Notes: generated from the sequence alone by a model not told the origin. DNA of 64,000 bases from Roseomonas aeriglobus (GCA_016937575.1 JAFHKN010000002.1:744001-808000), one strand, 5' to 3'; positions 24,706 through 34,062 are shown, counted from the stretch's first letter. Numbers and translations are program-made.

Positions 24706-25649
24706 ACGCGCTTCCCGAACCAATGGGGGGTGACGTCGGCCTCGACCAAGGGGTTGTCGGTATCGACATGGCCTTCGGGATCGAGGTGGATCAGGACTTC
24801 GACCTTGGGATAGGCGCGGCGCAGCGCGCGCTCGACACCCTCGACGATCTCGTGCGCCGACGCGACGGTCAGGTCGCGGCCGACCTCCATATGGAATTGC
24901 GCGAAATCATGGCTGCCCGAGCGGCGCGTGCGGAAGTCATGAATGCCGAGAAGACCCGGCTGTCGCGCAGCGACTTCGATGAAGGCCCGTCGTTCTTCCT
25001 CCGGCCATTCCTTGTCCATCAGCTGATCGATCGCGTTCGATGACGCCTGGAACGCGCCCCAACCGAGCCACAGCGCGATGGCGATGCCGAACACCGGGTC
25101 CGCCCCGGTCAAGCCGGCGAACTGCTCCAGCGCCAGCGCGGCAATGACCGCCAGGTTCAGCAGCACGTCCGACTGATAGTGGACGTTGTCGGCCATGATC
25201 GCGACCGACCCGGTCTGGCGGATGATGCGGCGCTGGTACCAGAGCAGCACTGCCGTCGCGGCGATCGCGATGAGGGACACGAGGATGCCGAATTCCGCAT
25301 CCTCTCCCTGGGTCGGGTTGCTGAACCGTTCGATCGCGCGCCATGCGATGCCGATCGCCGATGCGGTGATCAACCCGACCTGGAACAGCGCGGCCAGCGC
25401 CTCCGCCTTGCCGTGACCGAAGCGGTGGTCGTGATCGGCGGGCTCTGCGGCCAGCTTCACACCGTACAGGGTGACGAGACTCGCCAGCAGGTCGAGCCCG
25501 GTATCCGCCAGCGAGCCGAGCATCGCGACGGAGCCCGTATGCCACGCGGCAAAACCCTTCAATGCCAGCAGGAACAGCGCCATCGCGACGCTGAACAGCG
25601 CCGCACGGATGGCGAGCGGAATGACGCGCCGGCGTTCGCTCTCGGTCAC
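24702..25649 (-). CDS. Cation diffusion facilitator transporter
   Basis: Encodes 315 residues with six membrane segments. Metal-site elements are GSLADTGLDLLASLVTLYGV in TM2 (Asp pair), HDHRFGHGKAEALAALFQ between TM2 and TM3, and MADNVHYQSDVLLNLAV in TM5 (His/Asp). A cytoplasmic C-terminal domain (HDFRTRRSGSHDFAQFHMEV, LIHLDPEGH) is the metal-sensing dimerisation module. This is the FieF-like branch, exporting Zn2+ or Fe2+ by proton antiport. It overlaps pdxH and phzF by 4 bp each, so the three are translationally coupled. Confidence 0.92.
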   Translation of the reverse strand: MTESERRRVIPLAIRAALFSVAMALFLLALKGFAAWHTGSVAMLGSLADTGLDLLASLVTLYGVKLAAEPADHDHRFGHGKAEALAALFQVGLITASAIGIAWRAIERFSNPTQGEDAEFGILVSLIAIAATAVLLWYQRRIIRQTGSVAIMADNVHYQSDVLLNLAVIAALALEQFAGLTGADPVFGIAIALWLGWGAFQASSNAIDQLMDKEWPEEERRAFIEVAARQPGLLGIHDFRTRRSGSHDFAQFHMEVGRDLTVASAHEIVEGVERALRRAYPKVEVLIHLDPEGHVDTDNPLVEADVTPHWFGKRV

Positions 25650-26224
25650 GGGAACAGCAGCCCTTCGCTCCAGCCGCTATCGGTGCGAGTGAAGAGGCGG
25701 CGGTGGTGGAGGCGGCCGGGGCGGTCCTCCCACAGCTCGATCACGTCGGGCGCGACGCGGTAGCCGCCCCAGTGCGGGGGGCGGGGAATGTCCTGGCCAT
25801 CGAAGCGCTGCTCCATCGAGGCGTACCGCGCCTCGAAGGTCGAGCGATCGTCCAGGGGACGCGACTGATCACTTGCCCAGGCACCCAGCTGCGAAGCGCG
25901 GCCACGGCTGGCGAAATAGGCGTCCGATTCGGCGTCGGTCACGCGGGTCACGGGCCCTTCGACGCGGACCTGCCGGCGCAGCGATTTCCAGTGGAAGAGC
26001 AACGCGGCGTGCACGTTCTCCGCCAGCTCCCCCGCCTTGCGGCTTTCGCGGTTGGTGTAGAACACGAAGCCGCGATCGTCGTGGCCCTTCAGCAGGACCA
26101 TGCGGACGGAAGGGCGCCCCTGCGCATCGGCGGTGGCGAGCGCCATCGCGTTCGGATCATTGGGTTCGCCTGCCTCGGCCTCACGCAGCCAGGTGTCGAA
26201 GATCGAGATGGGATCGTCGGCCAT
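25646..26224 (-). CDS. pdxH: Pyridoxamine/pyridoxine 5'-phosphate oxidase
   Basis: Encodes 192 residues. The FMN-binding split-barrel is evident: PSVRMVLLKGHDDRGFVFYTNRESRKAGEL (in pieces), then FHWKSLRRQVRVEGPVTRV and ESDAYFASRGRASQLGAWAS. The C-terminal dimer segment IELWEDRPGRLHHRRLFTR has the PNP-oxidase signature including the R-L-H element. It oxidises PNP or PMP to the cofactor PLP, which several enzymes in this window need (ALAS, GlyA). It is the first gene of a three-gene coupled unit, 145 bp from era. Confidence 0.95.
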   Translation of the reverse strand: MADDPISIFDTWLREAEAGEPNDPNAMALATADAQGRPSVRMVLLKGHDDRGFVFYTNRESRKAGELAENVHAALLFHWKSLRRQVRVEGPVTRVTDAESDAYFASRGRASQLGAWASDQSRPLDDRSTFEARYASMEQRFDGQDIPRPPHWGGYRVAPDVIELWEDRPGRLHHRRLFTRTDSGWSEGLLFP

Positions 26225-26368
26225 GGGGGGGCATGTAGCGCGTCGGGGCGGGATTCGCGACCCTTCAACGTCGCGCCGCGACGAACCCGCATCGTCGGTC
26301 GCTGCGGTGCACCGCCGGTCGTGCCGGTGCGATTCCTGAGATAGCTACTCTATCTCAGGCCGCACGCG

Positions 26369-27271
26369 TCACTCCACCCAGTCCAGCCCGATGTCGCGAT
26401 ACAGCCCGCGGTCTTCTTCCCACTTCGGGTTGACCTTGACGTGCAGGTACAGGTGCACCGGCACGCCCAGCAGTTCCTTCAGCTGCGCCCGCGCGCGCGC
26501 GCCGATCTCCTTGATCCGCGTGCCACCCTTGCCCAACACGATCGCGCGCTGGGTGTCGCGGGCGACCAGGATCTGCTGGTGGATCTCGACCGATCCGTCG
26601 TCACGCTCCGAGTAGCGCTCGGTTTCGACCGCACTGTCATAGGGCAGCTCGGCATGGAGCTGCAGATAGAGCTGCTCGCGCGTCACTTCGGCGGCGAGCA
26701 TGCGATCGGTCACGTCCGCGACCTGATCGTCGGGGAAGTGCCACGGCCCCTCCGGCATCCGCGCTGCAAGCACGGATTTGAGATGCGCGACACCGTCACC
26801 GGTCATCGCGCTGACGAAGAACGTCTCCTCGAAATTCGCGAGTTCGTTCAGCCGCTGGGCGTGGATCAGCAGCTTGCCCTTGTCGGCCAGATCGACCTTG
26901 TTGAGGATCAGCAGCTTCGGCTCGGGCCGGTCCTTCAGCGACTCGACGATGTCGGTGACCTTGCTGCCGAGCCCGCCCTTGGCGTCGACGACCAGCGCGA
27001 TGACGTCCGACCCATCGGTCCCGCCCCAGGCTGCCTGCACCATCGCGCGGTCCAACCGGCGCTTGGGTTCGAAAATGCCCGGCGTGTCGACCAGCAGCAA
27101 TTGGGTGTCGCCCTCGATCGCGATGCCCATCAGTCGGGCCCGGGTGGTCTGCGCCTTCGGGCTGACGATCGCGACCTTCTGCCCGACGAGCGCGTTGACG
27201 AGCGTCGACTTACCCGCGTTGGGCGCGCCGACGACGGCGATCAGGCCGCAGGATTGATTGGTGTCGGTCAC
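26369..27271 (-). CDS. era: GTPase Era
   Basis: Encodes 300 residues. G1 is VVGAPNAGKSTLVN (about residues 13-26), G2 lies in the TTRAR loop, G3 is LLVDTPGIF, G4 is LILNKVDLADKG and G5 is VSAMTGDGV. The C-terminal KH domain (about residues 210-290) contains IVLGKGGTRIKEIGARAR and binds the 3' end of 16S rRNA. Era assists 30S subunit maturation and is essential in most bacteria. It follows rnc and lepB on the same strand with a 9-bp gap to rnc, the classic lepB-rnc-era order. Confidence 0.97.
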   Translation of the reverse strand: MTDTNQSCGLIAVVGAPNAGKSTLVNALVGQKVAIVSPKAQTTRARLMGIAIEGDTQLLLVDTPGIFEPKRRLDRAMVQAAWGGTDGSDVIALVVDAKGGLGSKVTDIVESLKDRPEPKLLILNKVDLADKGKLLIHAQRLNELANFEETFFVSAMTGDGVAHLKSVLAARMPEGPWHFPDDQVADVTDRMLAAEVTREQLYLQLHAELPYDSAVETERYSERDDGSVEIHQQILVARDTQRAIVLGKGGTRIKEIGARARAQLKELLGVPVHLYLHVKVNPKWEEDRGLYRDIGLDWVE

Positions 27272-27280
27272 TCTACAAAC

Positions 27281-28009
27281 TCACTTCTTCAATTCCGCCA
27301 GCAGAGCCTTTGCCGCCGCCGTCTCGGCCGCGTGCTTCGAGGTTCCCTCACCGGTCGCTTCCGCCAGCTTCCCGATCGATACCTTGATCGTGAACCGCGG
27401 CGCATGGTGCGGTCCCGACCGATCGACGATCGTATATTCCGGCGGGCGGCGGTTATGCGCCGCGGCCCATTCCTGGAGCGCGGACTTGGGATGTTGCGGC
27501 GCCTTGCCCTGTCCGTCGATTCGCCCTTCCCACAGACGACGCACAAAGGAACGCGCGGCTTCCGGCCCGAAGTCCAGGAACGCGGCGCCGATCAGCGCCT
27601 CCATCACGTCGCCCAAAATATTGTCGCTGGCCGCCGCGCCATCGTCACGCGCCTGCTTGCCGAGCTTCAGATGCGCCGGCACGCCGATTTCCCGCGCGAT
27701 CTCCGCACACACCGGACCGGTCACCAGCGCGTTCAGTCGCTTCGACAACTGACCTTCCGGCTCCTTCGAGAAGCGGTCGAACAGCCATTCGGCAATCGTC
27801 AGGCCGAGCACGCGGTCGCCCAGAAATTCCAGCCGCTCGTAATTCTCCGCGGATTGGCTGCCGTGAGTCAGCGCGCGGACGAAGCGGGCACGGTCCTTGG
27901 GCGGTTGCCCGAAGACGCGCGTCAGCCAGGCGTCGAGATCCTCGCTCAGAAGCCTTCTCCGATCCGGTTCCAGCGCGCGGCCGAGAACCAGGTCCACGGC
28001 TTCACCCAT
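27281..28009 (-). CDS. rnc: Ribonuclease III
   Basis: Encodes up to 242 residues. The catalytic signature is ENYERLEFLGDRVLGL (about residues 55-70), with a second acidic cluster DNILGDVMEALIGAAF (about 130-145). The dsRNA-binding domain follows (PKSALQEWAAAHNRRPPEY, GEGTSKHAAETAAAKAL). It processes 30S pre-rRNA and structured mRNAs. The start is uncertain: the ATG at 28009 would overlap lepB by 64 bp and a GTG at 27997 by 52 bp, while the protein-like sequence begins at about SEDLDAW, right at the lepB stop. A non-ATG start there is possible. Confidence 0.95.
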   Translation of the reverse strand: MGEAVDLVLGRALEPDRRRLLSEDLDAWLTRVFGQPPKDRARFVRALTHGSQSAENYERLEFLGDRVLGLTIAEWLFDRFSKEPEGQLSKRLNALVTGPVCAEIAREIGVPAHLKLGKQARDDGAAASDNILGDVMEALIGAAFLDFGPEAARSFVRRLWEGRIDGQGKAPQHPKSALQEWAAAHNRRPPEYTIVDRSGPHHAPRFTIKVSIGKLAEATGEGTSKHAAETAAAKALLAELKK

Positions 28010-28785
28010 GACGCATTGCCGTCGGTCGACCAGAAGGTGACGAGCGCCTTACCCTCCAGATTGACCATCGGGACCATGCCGATCGCGCCACCCTCGCTCG
28101 CGGGAAAGCGGCTGTCGGCCGATGCGTCGCGGTTGTCGCCCATCAGGAAGACATGGTCGGCGGGCACCGTATAGACCTGCGTATTGTCGGCCTCGGGGAA
28201 GTTGCCGCGGTCGAGGACGTTGTACGTCTTACCCCCGGGAAGCGTCTCGCGATATTGCATGTACCGACACACCGGCTGGCCGGCTGCGCTCGCCTGGAAT
28301 TCGGCGGGGCATTCGGTGTCCGCCGGATAGTTGGGCGTCAGCGGCACGATGAAGTCGGCGACGCGCTGCTTCGGGACCGGCTTGCCGTTCAGGATCAGCT
28401 GGCCGGTCACCATCTGGATCGTGTCGCCCGGCAGGCCGATGACGCGCTTGATATAGTCGTCGCGGTCGCCCGGCGGCGCCTTGAACACGACAACGTCGCC
28501 GCGGTTCGGCGTCGAGGCAAAGATACGCCCTGGGATCAGGGGCAGCGACCAAGGGAAGCTGTGGCGCGAATAGCCATAGTTCCACTTGGTGATGAACAGA
28601 TAGTCGCCGATCAACAGCCGCGGCAGCATCGACTGACTGGGGATGCTGAAGGGCGAGAAGAAGAAGCTGCGGAAGATGAACACCACGATCGCCAGCTTGA
28701 CGAGAAAGCTGACGGTATCGCGCAGTTCGGACTTCGGCTTCGGCGCCGGGGGCGTGCTCGCGGGGGCGGTGGTCGGTTCGGCCAT
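27946..28785 (-). CDS. lepB: Signal peptidase I
   Basis: Encodes 279 residues. A Pro/Ala-rich cytosolic N terminus leads to one membrane helix (about residues 26-45). The catalytic Ser is in IPSQSMLPRLLIGDY (about Ser52). The general-base Lys is in DDYIKRVIGLPGD (about Lys113). The conserved box D/E segment VFLMGDNRDASADSR is near residue 225. It cleaves signal peptides from exported preproteins at the outer face of the inner membrane; many secreted proteins in this window are presumed substrates. It is the first gene of lepB-rnc-era and faces pgi across 77 bp. Confidence 0.96.
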   Translation of the reverse strand: MAEPTTAPASTPPAPKPKSELRDTVSFLVKLAIVVFIFRSFFFSPFSIPSQSMLPRLLIGDYLFITKWNYGYSRHSFPWSLPLIPGRIFASTPNRGDVVVFKAPPGDRDDYIKRVIGLPGDTIQMVTGQLILNGKPVPKQRVADFIVPLTPNYPADTECPAEFQASAAGQPVCRYMQYRETLPGGKTYNVLDRGNFPEADNTQVYTVPADHVFLMGDNRDASADSRFPASEGGAIGMVPMVNLEGKALVTFWSTDGNASWVKPWTWFSAARWNRIGEGF

Positions 28786-28862
28786 TGCGGCCTCCTGTGA
28801 CCGAGCGCCTTGCGCGTCAAGCTTTGAGGGTTAGAGGAGCGTCGAACGAACGGGAGGTGCAT

Positions 28863-30356
28863 ATGGCGGATTGGTCCAAGGTCGAGGCGCTGAACCCGCC
28901 CAAACTCACGCAGTTGTTCGAACAGGACGCGGAGCGCGTCGCCAAATTCTCGGTCGACGTCGGCGGGCTCCATTTCGACTTTTCCAAGACGCACCTCGAT
29001 GCCGAGGCCGTGGCTGCCTTTGAAGGACTGGCCAAGTCGGCGAACTTCGCCGCCAAGCGCGACGCGCTGTTCGCGGGCGAAAAGGTCAATACGTCGGAAG
29101 GGCGCGCCGTTACCCATACCGCGGAGCGTGGCGAAGGTTCGGACGAGGACGTGGCGCAGGCCGCCGCGCTCCACGCCCGGATGCGCGGGCTGATCGACGC
29201 GATCGAGGCCGAGGCGCTGGGCCCCATCCGCCACATCCTGCACATCGGCATCGGCGGATCGGCGCTGGGCCCCGACCTGCTGATCGACGCGCTGGGCCGC
29301 ACGTCGGACCGCTATGACGTCGCGGTCGTGTCGAACATCGACGGCGTCGCGCTGGAGGAAGTGTTCGACGCGTTCGACCCGCACGCGACGCTGGTCGTCC
29401 TTGCGTCGAAGACCTTCACGACGACCGAGACGCTGACCAATGCGGAAAGTGCCATCGACTGGATGCAGGACGATGGCGTCGAGGACCCCTATGGTCGCGT
29501 GATCGCGCTGACCGCGGCGCCTGACAAGGCGATCCAATGGGGCATCGACGAAACGCGCATCCTGCCCTTCGCCGAATCGGTTGGCGGGCGCTATTCGCTG
29601 TGGTCGTCGATCGGTTTTCCGGCGGCGATGGCGCTCGGCTGGGACGCGTTCCAGGAACTGCTGGAAGGCGCGGCCGAAATGGACCGCCACTTCCGCCTGA
29701 CCGCCGCGCACGAGAATGCGCCGATGCTCGCGGCCTTTGCCGACCTCTATTACGCGCAGGTTCGCAAGTGCCAGACGCGTGCGACCTTCGCCTATGACGA
29801 GCGGCTGCGGCTGCTGCCGAGCTACCTCCAGCAGCTGGAGATGGAGTCGAACGGCAAGGGCGTGACCGCCGACGGCGTACCACTTGACCGGCCGTCGTCG
29901 CCGATCGTGTGGGGTGGCGTGGGGACGGACGCGCAGCACGCCGTGTTCCAGCTGCTCCACCAGGGCACGAACCTGGTGCCCGTAGAATTCGTCGCGGTGA
30001 TCGAGGCAGGCGATTCGCTAGCGGCCGAGCATCATGAAGCGTTGCTGCTCAACGCGTTTGCGCAAGGGGCCGCCCTGATGAAGGGCCGCGAGAACGCCGA
30101 AGACCCGCAGCGCGCTTATCCGGGCGACCGGCCGTCGTCGACGATCCTGATCGACCAGCTCGACGCCCGCGCACTGGGTGCGCTGATCGCCTTCTACGAA
30201 CATCGTACCTTCGTCTCTGGGGCGTTGCTCGGGATCAATTCGTTCGACCAGTTCGGGGTCGAGCTGGGCAAGGAAATGGCCAAGGCCGCGGGCGAGAGCG
30301 GAGCGGGGTTCGATGCCTCGACGCAGGACCTGATCAAGCGGGCGTTCGGGGAGTAA
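28863..30356 (+). CDS. pgi: Glucose-6-phosphate isomerase
   Basis: Encodes 497 residues from MADWSKVEALNPPKL, after CGGGAGGTG as the ribosome binding site. Sugar-phosphate and catalytic features include HIGIGGSALGPDLLIDAL, SKTFTTTETLTNA (phosphate-binding Ser/Thr), GGRYSLWSSIGFPAAMALGW (family signature), and the late GTNLVPVEFVA and FDQFGVELGKEMAK. It interconverts glucose-6-phosphate and fructose-6-phosphate, serving gluconeogenesis and polysaccharide precursors. It is slightly shorter than the E. coli enzyme (549) but has all conserved blocks. It is a single-gene unit followed by a palindromic repeat. Confidence 0.97.
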   Translation: MADWSKVEALNPPKLTQLFEQDAERVAKFSVDVGGLHFDFSKTHLDAEAVAAFEGLAKSANFAAKRDALFAGEKVNTSEGRAVTHTAERGEGSDEDVAQAAALHARMRGLIDAIEAEALGPIRHILHIGIGGSALGPDLLIDALGRTSDRYDVAVVSNIDGVALEEVFDAFDPHATLVVLASKTFTTTETLTNAESAIDWMQDDGVEDPYGRVIALTAAPDKAIQWGIDETRILPFAESVGGRYSLWSSIGFPAAMALGWDAFQELLEGAAEMDRHFRLTAAHENAPMLAAFADLYYAQVRKCQTRATFAYDERLRLLPSYLQQLEMESNGKGVTADGVPLDRPSSPIVWGGVGTDAQHAVFQLLHQGTNLVPVEFVAVIEAGDSLAAEHHEALLLNAFAQGAALMKGRENAEDPQRAYPGDRPSSTILIDQLDARALGALIAFYEHRTFVSGALLGINSFDQFGVELGKEMAKAAGESGAGFDASTQDLIKRAFGE

Positions 30357-30362
30357 AGCACC

Positions 30363-30469
30363 CTCATCCGTCATCGCCGCGGGGGCGGGGATTAATTCTG
30401 GCTGGCCTTCGTGAGACTCACGACGTTCAGCGACTATCGATCCCCGCCTACGCGGGGATGACGGATGAG
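30363..30469. repeat. Long imperfect inverted repeat downstream of pgi
   Basis: Thirty bases at 30363-30392 match the reverse complement of 30440-30469 at 27 positions, with a 47-base spacer. Each arm contains the GGCGGGGAT / ATCCCCGCC core seen in dispersed palindromes of sphingomonads and rhizobia. It may be a REP/MITE-like repeat and could terminate pgi transcription. Confidence 0.75.
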
Positions 30470-30533
30470 AGGTTGGACCGCGCGGCGAGGTGCGGGCTTT
30501 GCAACCTCGCCCCCACCCCCTAAGCCGCACGCC

Positions 30534-31232
30534 ATGACAAACATCCTCGTCACCGGATCGTCGCGCGGGATCGGCGCGGCGACGTCGCAAGCGCTTCGCG
30601 ATGCTGGCGCCACCGTCGTCGGCCAGTCGACCGGGGGCGACTTCGCCGCCGACTTCGCCATCCCTTCTGCGCCACGCGACCTGTGGGATCGTGCGCTGGA
30701 GGCCTTGGGCGGCCGCATCGACGTGCTCGTCAACAATGCCGGCGTGTTCGAGGCAAACCCGCTGGACACCACGGACGAGGATTGGGTGTCGGGCTGGGAA
30801 CGCACGATGCGGATCAACCTGACCGCCGCGGCCGAGCTCTGCCGCTTCGCCGTCCGGCATTGGCAGGAAACGGGGCAGGGCGGGCGGATCGTCAACGTCG
30901 CGAGCCGCGCGGCCTATCGCGGCGACAGCCCGGCGCATTGGCACTATGCCGCTTCCAAGTCCGGTATGGTTGCGATGACCAAGACGATCGCGCGCGCCTA
31001 TGCCTCGGAAAATATCCTGGCCTTCGCGATCTGCCCCGGCTTCACCATGACCGGCATGGCCGAGGATTATCTGGAAAGCCGCGGTGGGGACAAATTGCTC
31101 GCCGACATTCCGCTCGGCCGTGTCGCGATGCCCGACGAGGTGGCGGAAATGGCGCGCTGGCTGGCACTCGATGCCCCGCCGTCGATGACCGGCGCGGTGC
31201 TCGACGTGAACGGAGCCTCCTATGTCCGCTGA
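30534..31232 (+). CDS. Short-chain dehydrogenase/reductase
   Basis: Encodes 232 residues from MTNILVTGSSRGIGAA, the glycine-rich NAD(P) motif T-G-x-x-x-G-I-G at residues 7-14. VNNAGVFE is the N-N-A-G motif, and the catalytic Ser, Tyr and Lys are in NVASRAAYRG and HWHYAASKSG. The C-terminal FAICPGFTMTGM and AEMARWLALDAPPSMTGAVLDVNGA are normal for classical SDRs similar to FabG. The exact substrate is unknown; a 3-oxoacyl or sugar-alcohol substrate is possible. Its end overlaps the prmA start by 11 bp, so the two are translationally coupled. Confidence 0.9.
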   Translation: MTNILVTGSSRGIGAATSQALRDAGATVVGQSTGGDFAADFAIPSAPRDLWDRALEALGGRIDVLVNNAGVFEANPLDTTDEDWVSGWERTMRINLTAAAELCRFAVRHWQETGQGGRIVNVASRAAYRGDSPAHWHYAASKSGMVAMTKTIARAYASENILAFAICPGFTMTGMAEDYLESRGGDKLLADIPLGRVAMPDEVAEMARWLALDAPPSMTGAVLDVNGASYVR

Positions 31233-32187
31233 TGCGCCAGTTCCTGCCGAAGCAATCGACAGCTGGAAGACCAGCCTGCCGTGCACCCGCGCGGAGGCCG
31301 AGGCGATCGACGCCGCCGACGATCTGGCGATCGACGCCGTGCTGATGACGACCGAAGAGGTCGAGGACGACCGCGAGCGCTGGCGCCTCGATGCCTATAG
31401 CGAACACCGCCCCGACGACGCGATGATCGCCCAGTTGCGCGCGCTGGTGCCGAGTGCCGCCGCGGTCGATCCGGTGATCGAGCCGCTGACCGCGCAGGAC
31501 TGGGTCGCGATGAGCCAGGAGGGGCTGGAGCCGATCGTCGAGGGGCGCTTCGTCGTCCACACCGCCGCGCATGACGTACCCGCCCCACACGGTGGCCGGG
31601 CGTTTCGGATCGATGCGGGGCGGGCGTTCGGTACCGGGCATCACGCGACGACCAGCGGGTGCCTGGCGATGCTCGACCGGCTGGACGGGCAGCGTTTCGC
31701 CAAGATCATCGATATCGGCACCGGCACCGGCCTGCTCGCCTTCGCGGCCACGCATCTGTGGCCCGACGCGCGGATCGTCGCGACCGATATCGATCCCGCC
31801 GCGATCGACGTGACGCGTGAGAATGCGGCGCTGAACGAGGTCGCTGGGCTGGAACTGATCGTCGCCGACGGGGCCTTGAGCGACGCGATCACGGCGGCGG
31901 CGCCCTACGACCTGCTGATCGCGAACATCATCGCCGGCCCTCTGGTGTCGATGGCGCCGGAGGTTGCCGCCATCGCCGCGCCGAATGCGACGATCGTGCT
32001 GGCCGGGCTGCTGGAGACGCAGCGCGCGGCGGTGGTCGCGGCGTTCGAAGCGTGCGGCTGTACGCTGGGCGAAGTCGACCGCCGCGGCGACTGGACGATC
32101 CTGCGGCTGACGGCGGGGGCGGAGCGCTATGTCCCGACGACGCCGCCCGACCCGAAGGGCCGGGATGGTTGGGCGCTGGATATTTGA
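31222..32187 (+). CDS. prmA: Ribosomal protein L11 methyltransferase
   Basis: Encodes 321 residues. The N-terminal half is a substrate-recognition domain. The SAM domain shows GRAFGTGHHATTSGCL, IDIGTGTGLLAFAAT (motif I, about residues 168-182), ATDIDPAAIDVTREN and the family-typical LLIANIIAGPLV (N-x-x-x-x-P-L). PrmA trimethylates amino groups of L11. The match to GTGHHATT and ANI-hyphen-GPL identifies the family well. It starts inside the SDR gene end. Confidence 0.95.
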   Translation: MSADAPVPAEAIDSWKTSLPCTRAEAEAIDAADDLAIDAVLMTTEEVEDDRERWRLDAYSEHRPDDAMIAQLRALVPSAAAVDPVIEPLTAQDWVAMSQEGLEPIVEGRFVVHTAAHDVPAPHGGRAFRIDAGRAFGTGHHATTSGCLAMLDRLDGQRFAKIIDIGTGTGLLAFAATHLWPDARIVATDIDPAAIDVTRENAALNEVAGLELIVADGALSDAITAAAPYDLLIANIIAGPLVSMAPEVAAIAAPNATIVLAGLLETQRAAVVAAFEACGCTLGEVDRRGDWTILRLTAGAERYVPTTPPDPKGRDGWALDI

Positions 32188-32278
32188 GGACGAACTCTCC
32201 CCTGAAGGGGAGGGGAGATTTAGAAGCCGCCTCGACCAGCTCATCGACCAGTTCGCGGAGAACTAAGGATAAGGCGGC

Positions 32279-33160
32279 TCAATCCACCCGCGCGGCCGCC
32301 ATTTCATAGGCGATCGCTTCCGACCGCGATGCCGCGCGCCTGTCCTTCAACACTGCAATCGACGCCCCTGGGGCACGCGCCCGCGCCGAAGCCGTTACCC
32401 GGTACGTCCACGGCGCTGCGGTGAATTCATAGGCTTCCTGGCCAGCCGGCGCCGCGATCGACCGGCCGCCGCGAACCTCGACCGTGGGGGTGCTCGACGT
32501 CCCCGCCTCGCCGCCCTCGGTCACGCGGCCGGGTTTGTCATAGTCGAAGCTGCGGTAGGTATAGCTGCCGTCCGCTTCTCGCGTGACGATCGCCGATCGT
32601 TTCGCGGTCACGACCAGCAATCGCGCCCGAGGCAGCCAGCGGCAGCGCGTCTCACGGCTGCCGATCCGTATGCTCGACAGGGTCGGCAGAGTCGTCGCCT
32701 CTGCCGTGCCGAGCATGCCCGGATTGATCGAACGCACGGCGCCGATCGCTTTGCCTTCGCTCACGATGTCGCGCCAGATCGAGCCGGCACCGGCGTCTTC
32801 ATTTCCCAGCGCGATCGTCTGTGTCGTGACGCGCATGCCGGGCGTTTCGTAGGTCCACAATCCGGTCGCCGATACCGCTGCGACCTGCGATCCGTCCGCG
32901 CTGTCGCAGAGGTAGAGGATCGGCGTCCACCCGCCGGTCCCGGCCACGAAGGCAGCGGCCTTGTCCGCACGTGGCGACGGTGGCGCCACGTCGAGCGGTG
33001 TGGCGGCTGGCGAAGGAACGGTTGCAGTCGCCGGGGTCGGTTCCGCAACAGTGTCCGCCTGAAGCTCTGCGTCTGCCACTGCGTTCGCGGTTCTGGACGT
33101 CCCGCCACACCCGGTCAGGATCGTCGCCAGCGCCAGGCTCGCCAGCACTCTGATCGTCAT
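32279..33160 (-). CDS. Hypothetical lipoprotein
   Basis: Encodes 293 residues. A lipoprotein signal peptide (MTIRVLASLALATILTGC) ends with the lipobox L-T-G-C, followed by a Thr/Ala/Pro-rich linker (about residues 20-70) typical of a tethered periplasmic domain. The folded part contains WTPILYLCDSADGSQVAAVS and a second Cys in RETRCRWLPRARLLVV. I recognise no family. It is convergent with prmA and divergent from murI, alone in its unit. It is probably an outer-membrane-anchored protein of sphingomonads. Confidence 0.75.
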   Translation of the reverse strand: MTIRVLASLALATILTGCGGTSRTANAVADAELQADTVAEPTPATATVPSPAATPLDVAPPSPRADKAAAFVAGTGGWTPILYLCDSADGSQVAAVSATGLWTYETPGMRVTTQTIALGNEDAGAGSIWRDIVSEGKAIGAVRSINPGMLGTAEATTLPTLSSIRIGSRETRCRWLPRARLLVVTAKRSAIVTREADGSYTYRSFDYDKPGRVTEGGEAGTSSTPTVEVRGGRSIAAPAGQEAYEFTAAPWTYRVTASARARAPGASIAVLKDRRAASRSEAIAYEMAAARVD

Positions 33161-33261
33161 GGGCTCACCTCGTCCGCCGGTTCAAACAGGCAACGTCGCG
33201 CCAGAAGCGGGAGTTCCGCGACCGGTTGTCGCTGCCGGCGGCACAGGATAACGCGGCTGCG

Positions 33262-34062
33262 ATGACGGCCGGCGATGCCCCGATCCTGTTCCTCGATTCC
33301 GGTGTCGGCGGGCTGTCGGTGCTGGCGCCGACCCGCGAGCTGCTGCCGTCGGCGCCGGTCGTCTACGTCGCCGACAACGCCGGCTATCCCTATGGCACCA
33401 AGAGCGAGGGCGAGATCGCCGCGCGCGTGCCGGCGCTGCTCGGGCGCCTGTCCGAACGTTATCGCCCGCGACTGATCGTCATCGCCTGCAATACCGCCTC
33501 GACGATCGCGCTGGGCGCCGTTCGCGCCGCGCTCGACGTTCCGGTCGTCGGCACGGTCCCAGCCATCAAGCCGGCCGCCGAGGCGAGCAGGACGCGGGTC
33601 ATCGGCGTGCTGGGGACGAAGGCGACCGTGCGGCAGCCCTATGTCGACGATCTCGCCGCCCGCTTCGCCGCCGACTGCACCGTATTGCGCCACGGGTCGG
33701 CAGATCTCGTCGCGCTGGCGGAGGCCAAGCTCGCCGGGGCAGCGCCCGACCTCGATGCTTACCGCGCGGTGATGGCCGGACTGATCGACCAGGCTGGCGG
33801 CGACCGCGTCGACGTCGTCGTCAACGCGTGCACGCATTTTCCGCTGGTGGTGGACGAACTGGCGAGCGTTTCACCGCCGCGGGTGCGCTTCGTCGACGGC
33901 GGACCCGGCATCGCGCGGCGAGTCGCCTATCTGACAGCGGGGCAGAATTGGCCGGCGGGGAACGCTACGGGCCGGGCTGTATTCACGCGAGCGGACGACG
34001 CCGCCCTGGCGCTCGGCCCCGCGCTTGCGCGCTTTGGCCTCACGCAGATCGAAGCGCTATAG
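33262..34062 (+). CDS. murI: Glutamate racemase
   Basis: Encodes 266 residues from MTAGDAPILFLDSGVGGLSV. The first catalytic Cys and Asp region is ILFLDSGVGGLSVL, with IVIACNTASTIALG holding the proton-shuttling Cys near residue 75 and DVVVNACTHFPLVVDEL the second near residue 185. GNPYGTKSE-like PYGTKSEGEIAARV follows the N terminus. It interconverts L- and D-glutamate, supplying D-Glu for peptidoglycan. The upstream open frame has no protein-like content, so I use this ATG. It is separate from neighbours. Confidence 0.95.
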   Translation: MTAGDAPILFLDSGVGGLSVLAPTRELLPSAPVVYVADNAGYPYGTKSEGEIAARVPALLGRLSERYRPRLIVIACNTASTIALGAVRAALDVPVVGTVPAIKPAAEASRTRVIGVLGTKATVRQPYVDDLAARFAADCTVLRHGSADLVALAEAKLAGAAPDLDAYRAVMAGLIDQAGGDRVDVVVNACTHFPLVVDELASVSPPRVRFVDGGPGIARRVAYLTAGQNWPAGNATGRAVFTRADDAALALGPALARFGLTQIEAL

